Assembly: GCA_964552715.1 (NCBI GenBank)
Contig: CAZKHZ010000052.1
Location: 1 to 19,783, forward strand
From: UBA7692 sp964552715
GTDB lineage: Bacteria > Bacteroidota > Bacteroidia > Chitinophagales > LD1
Length of the DNA: 19,783 nucleotides
Direction of reading: 5' to 3'
The position numbers and the translations under genes were made by a program. Shown piece after piece: positions 14,801 through 19,783 of this stretch (the first letter of the stretch is position 1; every line of letters starts with the position of its first letter). Below the pieces are notes generated by a model. The model did not search any database and was not told the DNA's origin. It saw only the letters and a program-made list of their open reading frames with translations.

Positions 14801-16036
14801 AAATTGCCCGTTGTAAAAACTCGCCAAACTCCCGTCAAAAAATCCACCCTGAGAATTCTTATTTGGAAAGTCTGTTGAGCTGGTGAAGCCAGAGATAAAA
14901 AACTTACCCCCGTAAGTACAAATATCTAATGCCTCATCTTCACTATATCCTCCATAACCCGTTGCCCATATCCATTTTCCCTCTCCTGTAAATCTTGCTA
15001 TAAAAGCATCTTTACTACCTATGTTAGTAGGCTCATTATAATTACCGTACGTTGCCCGTGGAAAATCGAAAGAGTGCGTGTATCCTGTAATAAAAATTCC
15101 ATTTTCAAAAGCAGCTACACTATTGCCAAAATCAATATCACCGCCCCCAAAAAAGGTAGTCCACATCAACTCTTGTGCGGTATCACATTTCATTATCAAT
15201 ACATCTGTAGAGTCGGCATTATAATCTGTGTACGAACCACTTACCTGTGGAAAAATAGGCGTAGCATAATTGTAGGAATATCCAACAGTAACAGTGTTAC
15301 TATCATTGTCATAAACCACTTTTCTAAAACCAGTATTAAACTCATCAGGTGGCGTGTTCCACTGCAATTCAATTGAAGGATCAATAGTAAAACCATGCTC
15401 TGTTGAAATACCTTTCGGGAATCCAATCCGCACCCCATTTGCTACAGTCATTTGCCAAACTGCATCCACTTTTTTATTGTTGTCGGTCAAAACCAAAGGT
15501 CCCTCATTCACCGAAAAAATGCCATTAGAAATCGCTAATTTATTTTTTGAAATACTTACATCAGCCCCCTTAACCTCATATTCAATATTAGGAATTGTTG
15601 CATCCTTATTCACCAAAAATTCATGTCGCCAATTACCATATTCATCAATTGACCACAACCAGTCAACCCCCTCATAAATTGATTTGATAAGCACAACCGT
15701 TGACGTTTTAATTTGTGCTGACTTAAAATTTTGTTTGTAGATGTTTACATAATGTCTGTTGCTTTCAACCATCACCATTTGTGATTTTTGAATGCTTGCA
15801 TTCTTTATTATAACATCAATTTTATGGCTTTGGCGTTTGCTCCTGCCAATAATGCTGAAGCCACTCCGAGTAATAAAAATCTGCCCGTTTGTGTAGCTAG
15901 AGTATGCCAAAACCTCATCTGGATTATCGGCTCTTACCTGACCTTTGTTTTCAATAAAGTATGACTGGATTCTTGTTTCACCAGCTTGAATCATTAAGGT
16001 AATTAATGAGAAGGCAAAGAGGAGAGCATGTTTCAT
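8897..16036 (-). CDS. Giant T9SS-exported adhesin: DUF7948-like domain, SBBP repeats, SprB-like repeats, gliding-associated C-terminal domain
   Basis: The product has 2379 residues and a signal peptide (about 1-18). Residues about 25-230 begin FIENKGQV, the mark of the DUF7948-type N-terminal domain of SBBP proteins. About 270-620 holds six SBBP beta-propeller-like repeats (WTTFFGGG, WATGYGGY, WSTFVGGN, WSTHFGGS, YATYFGTN, WKTYFGNS). A Gly/Ser linker (GSGSGSGGSS) lies near 676-686. From about 700 to 2190 there are SprB-like modules of about 60-70 residues with a Cys near the start and an NGC/NNC near the end. At least 14 run consecutively from about 1175; the earlier ones keep the YxWSxGD/N motif and later ones lose it. 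Residues about 2290-2379 form the type B CHU_C/gliding-motility sorting domain (ITPDGDGLNDFW, IFDRWGRIVFE, GAYFYVL, ending KK). The DNA copies are not near-identical, so the array is old. It should be exported by the T9SS and kept on the surface by the PorP-OmpA protein encoded 4 bases downstream. Adhesion or gliding is the likely role. Confidence 0.93.
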   Translation of the reverse strand: MKHALLFAFSLITLMIQAGETRIQSYFIENKGQVRADNPDEVLAYSSYTNGQIFITRSGFSIIGRSKRQSHKIDVIIKNASIQKSQMVMVESNRHYVNIYKQNFKSAQIKTSTVVLIKSIYEGVDWLWSIDEYGNWRHEFLVNKDATIPNIEYEVKGADVSISKNKLAISNGIFSVNEGPLVLTDNNKKVDAVWQMTVANGVRIGFPKGISTEHGFTIDPSIELQWNTPPDEFNTGFRKVVYDNDSNTVTVGYSYNYATPIFPQVSGSYTDYNADSTDVLIMKCDTAQELMWTTFFGGGDIDFGNSVAAFENGIFITGYTHSFDFPRATYGNYNEPTNIGSKDAFIARFTGEGKWIWATGYGGYSEDEALDICTYGGKFFISGFTSSTDFPNKNSQGGFFDGSLASFYNGQFFTPSKMGFVAAFDTACNRLWSTFVGGNGDDYITSSTADSLEAVVGKFGNNFSLEWSTHFGGSGNDIATSIAKGSCGVFICGSTNSINLPVLSQANGNFYQANFGGGSADGFIAKFNPITLQREYATYFGTNANDALTAVALDDSCYQLYAGFSDGNFTTTGANAGFFEQKFKAGLRDGVVLGFDLLQQNFWKTYFGNSATDLSHSLVSKNRNDVYMAGEGFYNYGNFLRIGGTYITTGCTSNLLCGYTSTNGVNNRLVNAEMGGAPIGSGSGSGGSSCNKKLNFQALLPLQNTCGSQCNGKAEIDTTNIGGCAPYIFLWSNGNVGLRDTSLCEFYWTRVIDAGGNYRTIYGRFNVFRIKEVESTSTSCGVLPYLDTLVKLRGGEFPYTYTYRGASPPNSCSTNAIFDVQDKNGCIITSTLLWSRSNQAVFPILKVKGCGLYFEGFEIGSICPSSSNANFIVVKPNGGRDTVDAKIGKFYDTQQPGIYEVYLDLRDCVFGAYRLLVQPLPKYNIVALPPCDLNDGSITINFVPDISILANFGSYVIKVLLYDSVLLRVDSAVVYLNDTATVVFENLPRKNYSIFINDSSCYRTSTTIDFRDIEINFNDIKIDCGKPIALKANVTGGGNNKTYEWSNGESGWDSIIIDRTGVYTITVTTEAGCVAENSVSIGGSNGVVIDSVKENIDPCAASPFSVAEVYTSSPENPSPFFSYLWSNGENNKQASQLPPGTSSVIVFDTKGCSKSTTVLNTKKPPLFITDSVENKQCFESDNGAVYTQINFGYPPFTYNWSGGTNTENATALPNGTFHLTVTDEKNCTVTKSYTILGPPPIQISLNALQDTCNNGNGKASVSAIGGNGFFTFEWSNSDTTNIVTNLISGTFNVTVTDIKGCTKSDGIFVPSVNTLVVEVEVHNALCFGDSSGYAIAQITTGTSPYQIYWSTGDTSLVLQDLAKGNYAITVYSANGCEQSIDFEIDEPNQLIMVYFGDTAVCVDQYAEIYVDADGGTPPYWFPDFYYFPAGQNSVSISDDNGCVAEGVITIVELPYFDVIVAIVDSALCAGEVSVVEITPDGGDSPYILEDFYSPYSFQNSTTVSLLAGYHYFEVLSDGFCKSEIEIEIPEITNPLIFQANILPVVCGINTIQSVEIEIAQGTTPYYINGNAVSTNPVVFNNLGVGYIYFEISDANNCALEYGTFIDSIYRLKAKATHTPIKCAGTPSIVTVSAIGGTYPFTGIGNFSVSGGNYNYLVVDDNGCRDSVLLNIFEPQPLVITLNTVNINCSADSGIVKIFASGGVKPFKASVGNNTFSFSDSLILNMETGNYNLNILDANNCFHFKSFTLYPAAQLSLNANVVNVSCHGDSSGYIDIDFISGNLPANINGVWYADWSVRLDSLPIGMYPIEIIDTAGCVYYNEIEVFQPTKLKASVSFAPLRCVGDSTLVSFVATGGTPPYDAPQAEYYWGGESVTSSVIDENGCVVQIDTIIKDAKALEFEYDIYAPKCVGQQGTLFIEITDGNTPAKIFNKQFIDTVSVLLQPGTQSVVIYDKNTCAFEFEVEVPAAVPFVVNATAQNLKCFEDASGSVLLQISGGTQPYYFNNAPISSPFNIQNVSAGNFIALIRDDENCNVTVSANLTQPNKLLVEAVTTQTATCHDRNDAYAEVKVIGGTPPYSYRFDGSVFQAQNSMQSLSTGAHNYEVKDANNCALNSGFAIKEFVKTTHVISIDSVRCFGRNGGSFKVYSTDSSRAPYFYALDGNEAQPYNVFYNLVSGEYNVIALDKNQCADSLKATVFQPKEIDSSVFINGILLPVDSFEIYERNYINFTKQNSLPWSFESFPDNFLIISNDTLRKTKPNRPFSYTIKVFSDTLGSTCFVEYKGFVHVIEVAKLPNIITPDGDGLNDFWEVDLDVYPNPSVVIFDRWGRIVFETENYANNWNGVNQMDGKSLDDGAYFYVLKSSVKNVEVKDYINILNSKK

Positions 16037-16479
16037 GGCAGGAATTTTTTTTGCTAATCTTAGTTAAACCTAAAAAAGATTATCAATACAAACAAATTCA
16101 TAAATAATTAAATCTTCTACTACAGATACAATCAATCTCTCGCACACATGGTGCTACTTCTGAATTTTAAATAGGGGGTGTTGCTGATTAGGTATAAAGC
16201 GTACATGAGGTATGTGGCGTGGGCGTTTAAAAATCAATACAAAATGCGCAGCATTCACAACTGCAAATCTTTAAGTTTTCCTTTTATCTAAATCATATAT
16301 CAGTAGGGAAGAATGTAAATTAAAATATGTGGATGCGCAGTGGCACGCCTAAGCTGAAATTGCATTCATATTAATTTCTTATTTAGCTTATGGGTGCTAA
16401 TCAAAATTCAATTAACTAAGTACATAATTTAAAAGTATAGGAACGCTAAAATTTATACTTGTAAATTATTCATACAAAT
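16037..16479. other. 443-base intergenic region, no gene recognised
   Basis: This AT-rich stretch lies between two minus-strand genes. It must hold the promoter of the giant adhesin near its left end and the 3' end of the GH28-like transcript at its right end. No open frame of credible length, RNA gene or strong promoter box was seen. The somewhat GC-richer patches (about 16200-16260 and 16330-16360) show no structure I can name. Confidence 0.6.
16433..16460 (-). terminator. Weak possible terminator of the GH28-like gene
   Basis: AAGTATA (16433-16439) and TATACTT (16454-16460) form a 7-bp stem with a 14-base loop, 20 bases beyond the gene's stop. On the minus strand it is followed by TTAAATT. 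The stem is AT-only apart from one G-C pair and the T-run is broken, so it is a weak candidate. Confidence 0.25.
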
Positions 16480-18108
16480 TTATTGCTTGATAAAGCTGTT
16501 TGAAAGGTTGAGTTTTTCATTTGCTATTTGAATAAAATAGAAACCATTCTCTAAATTTTCGATATTCAGAGTTAATGAGTATTCATCTGTTTTTTCAATA
16601 CTTACATTGTATTGTCTTCCTGTGATATCAAACAATACAATTTTTGCATTTTCAATAATTAAATCGCTTTTTATGTTCAAGTGTTTTTGTGCAGGATTAG
16701 GAAATAACTTGAGGGCATGTGGATTTGCAAACTCCGCAATTGAGTTGTAAGGATTGGTGCAATCATTTTTGAAAACATTTGCAGTGTCTTCAAAATAATA
16801 TTCTGGTCTATTGTCTTTTCCTTTTAATGAAATACAAACATTTTTGAACTGAACATTTTTTGCATGACGCACATAAAACCCATGCGCAGGTAATGAATCG
16901 CCCCACATATCAGGCTCGGGGCGCGATGTTGCTAATTCAGGCACAGTTTGCAATCCCACAATTCCACTATCTCCTTTTACAATCAGCGTTATATTTTCCA
17001 GTAAAATATTTTCAACAAAAAAGTTTGGCATTGCAGTAATTGAAGATGGAATTGCCCTAGCAGATTCGCACCTAAAATTTTTGATTGTTACATTTTTCAA
17101 ATACTGAACTGGAGGAGGTGGAATATTGGATGTGTATTTATTTCCACGGTTACTCAATCGAATAAAAATTGGTGTTTCGTAGGGTGTTTGAATATCAATA
17201 TTTTCAAACGAAATATCTTCGGCTAAACCACCATCTGTTACACCAACATAAATTGCATTTGCTGGAGTAAAAGCAATACCAAAGGCACTTTTTTTCACTA
17301 CAATATTTTCAAATCTAATTCTTCTCATTGGACCACAACTTTCATTACCCACTTTTATTGCACGCTCGTAAGTGGCAAGAGTGCAATTGCGCACCAACAC
17401 ATCTTCTGCTGCAGCAAGCGAATGCGCTTTGATTACAATAGGGTCATCATTGCTATCAATATCACAATCTTCAATCAGCACATTGCGACTACCGTCAATG
17501 TTTATGCCATCGTTGCTTCCAAAGCAATGATTGTAGATGTTGATTTTGCGAATCGTAATTGTATCACAATTAAAAAGATGTACCATCCAATGCGCTGCGT
17601 TTTCTAATTTAATACTATCTATTACCACATTTTTGCACCGGTGCATTCTAATACCAAACGGGCGAAAATTTTTGGATACACTCAAAAAGTTAGCAGCGCG
17701 TCCACTAAAAAAAATGGTGCCGCCACCTGTGATGCGAATGTTGTTTGCTTCCTGCGCAAAAATTAAAGAGCGTTTTGTATAATTATTATCCGACCAACTT
17801 GGCTGATTATATGGGTACTCAGGGTAATCATTGTTGATAGTGTGGGCTGTAAGCGATGCACCTTGCAGAATGCGTAAAGTTACATTGCTTTTTAAAATGA
17901 AAGTATTGGTAACAAAGTTTCCTGAATCTACCAAAACTGTTCCTCCTCCAGCATTGCTGCAAGCATTAATTGCATTTTGAATAGATGCAGCATTTCCAAA
18001 TGCATTCACAGTAGTGGAAGCGCCATAATCCGTTATTTTAAAAACAGATTGTGCTTTAGCGGAAACTAAAAATGAAGTAAGAAATGTAAATAGATATAAT
18101 TTATACAT
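16480..18108 (-). CDS. Secreted GH28-like right-handed beta-helix protein with type A T9SS sorting domain
   Basis: The 542-residue protein has a signal peptide ending near SAKAQ (16-20). Next comes the pectin-lyase-fold start typical of polygalacturonases: FKITDYGAS, then SIQNAINACSNAGGGTVLV (42-60) and a TNTFILKSNVTLRI strand. The GH28 core follows with SNDGINIDGSRNV (198-210), IEDCDIDSNDDPIVIKA (212-228) and RIRFENI. Asp200, Asp221 and Asp222 match the three catalytic acids of GH28. The conserved GHG loop, expected as CTFGSGHGGISIG, reads CTLATYERAIKVG (242-254), so the active-site His is missing. About 465-542 is a type A sorting domain (LKLFPNPAQKHLNI, FDITGRQ, GFYFIQI), so the protein is exported and attached by the T9SS. 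It may act on pectin-like or other acidic polysaccharides, or be a non-hydrolytic relative. The gene is divergent from the PLP-enzyme gene. Confidence 0.85.
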   Translation of the reverse strand: MYKLYLFTFLTSFLVSAKAQSVFKITDYGASTTVNAFGNAASIQNAINACSNAGGGTVLVDSGNFVTNTFILKSNVTLRILQGASLTAHTINNDYPEYPYNQPSWSDNNYTKRSLIFAQEANNIRITGGGTIFFSGRAANFLSVSKNFRPFGIRMHRCKNVVIDSIKLENAAHWMVHLFNCDTITIRKINIYNHCFGSNDGINIDGSRNVLIEDCDIDSNDDPIVIKAHSLAAAEDVLVRNCTLATYERAIKVGNESCGPMRRIRFENIVVKKSAFGIAFTPANAIYVGVTDGGLAEDISFENIDIQTPYETPIFIRLSNRGNKYTSNIPPPPVQYLKNVTIKNFRCESARAIPSSITAMPNFFVENILLENITLIVKGDSGIVGLQTVPELATSRPEPDMWGDSLPAHGFYVRHAKNVQFKNVCISLKGKDNRPEYYFEDTANVFKNDCTNPYNSIAEFANPHALKLFPNPAQKHLNIKSDLIIENAKIVLFDITGRQYNVSIEKTDEYSLTLNIENLENGFYFIQIANEKLNLSNSFIKQ

Positions 18109-18112
18109 TCGT

Positions 18113-18120
18113 CAAAAATA
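18113..18120 (-). promoter_or_regulatory. Possible -7 box of the GH28-like gene
   Basis: On the minus strand TATTTTTG matches TAnnTTTG exactly. It sits only 4 bases before the ATG at 18108, which would make the message leaderless or nearly so. No proper TTTG lies 19-21 bases upstream, so this may be chance. Confidence 0.25.
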
Positions 18121-18302
18121 TGTGCTAATTCATGAGTATAGGTTAAATGAACGTTATCAAAATAGCTCTAAGTAATTAAAAATTTACTTTTTGCTTCTAT
18201 TAAAGCTATCCATACTTTTATCCGCTTTTATAATTGACTATTTTAATAATTGTTTTCGAGGCTATTAAATAATAACTGTCTTTTCTTTTTATTAATTCAA
18301 TT

Positions 18303-19580
18303 ATGAAAACATACTACAGACCAAGATTTTTAATTCTGCTTGTAATTATAATCGTTGCAATTGCAATTGTTTTTAAACCAAAAAACATAGGCAAGCCTTA
18401 CACTCCGTATTTTGATTTGCTGAATAAAGAGCTTAAAAAAAATACTATTGGCAGACCAGTTGTTATTATTGATTTAGACTTACTCGATTCGAATATTGCA
18501 GTGCTGAAATCGCATATTAAACCGCCTAAATATTATAGGGTGGTAGATAAATCATTGCCTTCGCTTGGATTGATTGATTACATTTTTTCTAAAACGGGAA
18601 CTAATAAGGTCATGTGTTTTCATCAGCCGTTTTTAAATTTATGGGTAGCCCACAAGCCCGATGTAGATTTATTGCTCGGTAAACCCATGCCGCTTTCGGC
18701 TCTCGAAACTTTTTATGCGCAACTTCCCGATTCAACATCTTTTAATCCGGCAAAGCAAATTCAGTGGCTCATAGATTCTAAAGAGCGATTGCTGCAGTAT
18801 CAAGATTTTGCGCATCAAAAAAATACGCATCTGCAATTAAACGTAGAAATTGATGTGGGGCTGCACCGTGGTGGGGTTACAAAAACTGAACAATTAATAG
18901 AAATGCTTTCTGTAATAAATAGCGATTCTTCGCATTTGAGTTTTAGTGGTTTTATGGGCTACGATGCGCATGTTCCCGAAGTTTTCTTCCCATTGGGCAG
19001 TCCGCAGGGTGCTTACAAAAATGTGCTGAAATATTACAATGAGTTTTTTGTAGCGGGTAAAAAAGCATTCCCAGAAATGTTTAATAAACCACTTACGTTA
19101 AATGGTGCAGGAAGTAAAACTTATCAAATGTATGATAGCGATACCTTGCTTAATGATTTAGCATCAGGGTCGAGTTTGTTGCTTCCTTCCGATTTTGATT
19201 TAGCTACATTGACAGGTCACCGCCCAGCAGTTTTTATTGCTACACCTGTATTAAAGAAAAGCACTGGAATTAAAATTCCTTTTCTCGAATTTTTAGCACC
19301 GCTTATGCAATGGTGGAATCCCAATTTACAAGAAACCTATTTTATTTATGGCGGACGTTGGAAAGCAAAACACCACAACCCCGAAGGATTATCCTCAAAC
19401 GCTTTATACGGCTTTAGTTCCAATCAGGAAATTGTAAATGGGTCGGCAAAAACAAATTTAAGTGTAGATGATTTTATTTTTCTTCGACCCACCCAAAGCG
19501 AAGCTGTAATGCTTGAGTTTGGAAACATTTTGTTGGTTAGGAATCATAAAGTGGTTGGTAACTGGGAAGTGTTTGAGTAG
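18303..19580 (+). CDS. Membrane-anchored PLP-dependent D-threonine aldolase/alanine racemase-like protein
   Basis: The protein has 425 residues. An N-terminal membrane helix (about 9-24) follows a basic start, and the body then resembles fold-type III PLP enzymes of the DSD1/D-threonine aldolase group. RVVDKSLPSL (79-88) supplies the probable PLP lysine Lys83. Other family motifs are VEIDVGLHRGGV (181-192), FSGFMGYDAHV (214-224), NGAGSKTYQMY (267-277) and ELASG-like DLASGSSLLLP (285-295). In true D-threonine aldolases the C-terminal domain binds a metal through a PxHxC-type motif; here that place reads RPTQSEAVMLEFG (395-407), so the metal ligands appear to be replaced. The reaction is uncertain: aldol cleavage, deamination or racemisation of a D-amino acid are options. 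The helix suggests an inner-membrane anchor, probably with the enzyme on the periplasmic side. The ATG at 18303 is preferred because it precedes the helix directly. The gene is divergent from the GH28-like gene. Confidence 0.8.
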   Translation: MKTYYRPRFLILLVIIIVAIAIVFKPKNIGKPYTPYFDLLNKELKKNTIGRPVVIIDLDLLDSNIAVLKSHIKPPKYYRVVDKSLPSLGLIDYIFSKTGTNKVMCFHQPFLNLWVAHKPDVDLLLGKPMPLSALETFYAQLPDSTSFNPAKQIQWLIDSKERLLQYQDFAHQKNTHLQLNVEIDVGLHRGGVTKTEQLIEMLSVINSDSSHLSFSGFMGYDAHVPEVFFPLGSPQGAYKNVLKYYNEFFVAGKKAFPEMFNKPLTLNGAGSKTYQMYDSDTLLNDLASGSSLLLPSDFDLATLTGHRPAVFIATPVLKKSTGIKIPFLEFLAPLMQWWNPNLQETYFIYGGRWKAKHHNPEGLSSNALYGFSSNQEIVNGSAKTNLSVDDFIFLRPTQSEAVMLEFGNILLVRNHKVVGNWEVFE

Positions 19581-19758
19581 ATAATTTAAGCGTGAAGAAA
19601 TGCTTCAAAAGAAATTTACGAATCTATAACTTACATCAAATAATAATTCTTTAAATCTGTAACAATCGAATCGTTAACCACTGCTTATTGCCCACTTGTA
19701 TTCTGCTACGTATAAGTACAAACTACCAAATCATTCAATTGCTCATAAGACTGTTCAT

Positions 19759-19783
19759 GCCCCTTTCGGGAGAGGGGCAGGGG
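19759..19783. repeat. GC-rich hairpin repeat cut by the window end
   Basis: GCCCCT (19759-19764) pairs with AGGGGC (19773-19778), and the sequence runs on as AGGGG at the edge. An alternative register pairs CCCCTTTC with GAGAGGGG with one wobble. Its GC content contrasts sharply with the AT-rich flank. Similar CCCCT...AGGGGCAGGGG elements are, as I recall, dispersed repeats in many Bacteroidota genomes. The 178 bases before it (19581-19758) show no gene. Confidence 0.6.

Noticed and set aside
8897..16036. Opposite-strand and out-of-frame open frames of 60-110 codons inside the giant adhesin, such as 14392-14673 and 9446-9754
   Set aside because: They overlap a continuous 2379-codon frame with clear domains throughout and have no domain signal of their own.
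16205..16291. 28-codon frame from an ATG within the long intergenic region
   Set aside because: It is too short, has no recognisable start signal and no family resemblance, and AT-rich DNA yields such frames by chance.

Overview
The window looks like a draft-assembly contig from a free-living Bacteroidota species, perhaps of the Chitinophagales/Saprospirales type. The evidence is type IX secretion (T9SS) sorting domains of both styles, a PorP/SprF protein, a giant adhesin with SBBP and SprB-like repeats and a gliding-associated C-terminal domain, AT-rich DNA, TAnnTTTG-like promoter boxes, and palindromic intergenic elements of a kind common in this phylum. The genus is an inference; there is no rRNA or tRNA to fix it.

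Layout, left to right. (1) Bases 1-103 hold what looks like the last 33 codons of a DDE transposase, followed by a rhomboid protease on the minus strand (294-974). (2) An accessory island on the plus strand (1224-2950) encodes an OLD/RloA-type AAA ATPase overlapping an RloB-type TOPRIM gene, an AbiL-like phage-defence pair. The RloB gene is interrupted by a 100-N scaffold gap whose length breaks the frame, so the true gap must differ. Right after the pair, 2977-3160 folds as a long imperfect inverted repeat with attC-like architecture and three further palindromes in its loop, and then comes a strong bidirectional terminator. (3) A PKD-domain lipoprotein (minus) diverges from dprA (plus). dprA overlaps by ATGA with a 717-residue TMTC-like membrane protein carrying TPRs. 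(4) A minus-strand operon covers 16036-7414: a 2379-residue T9SS-exported repeat adhesin, then a PorP/SprF-OmpA fusion that is probably its dedicated outer-membrane export partner and anchor. (5) A secreted GH28-like right-handed beta-helix protein with a type A T9SS sorting domain (minus) diverges from a membrane-anchored PLP-dependent D-threonine aldolase/alanine racemase-like protein (plus). The window ends in a GC-rich hairpin repeat.

The functional themes are cell-surface adhesion and polysaccharide handling through the T9SS, DNA processing (DprA), and anti-phage defence in a possibly mobile cassette. The most promising unit for something undescribed is the ATPase/RloB pair together with the attC-like structure that follows it; second is the adhesin with its OmpA-fused PorP partner.
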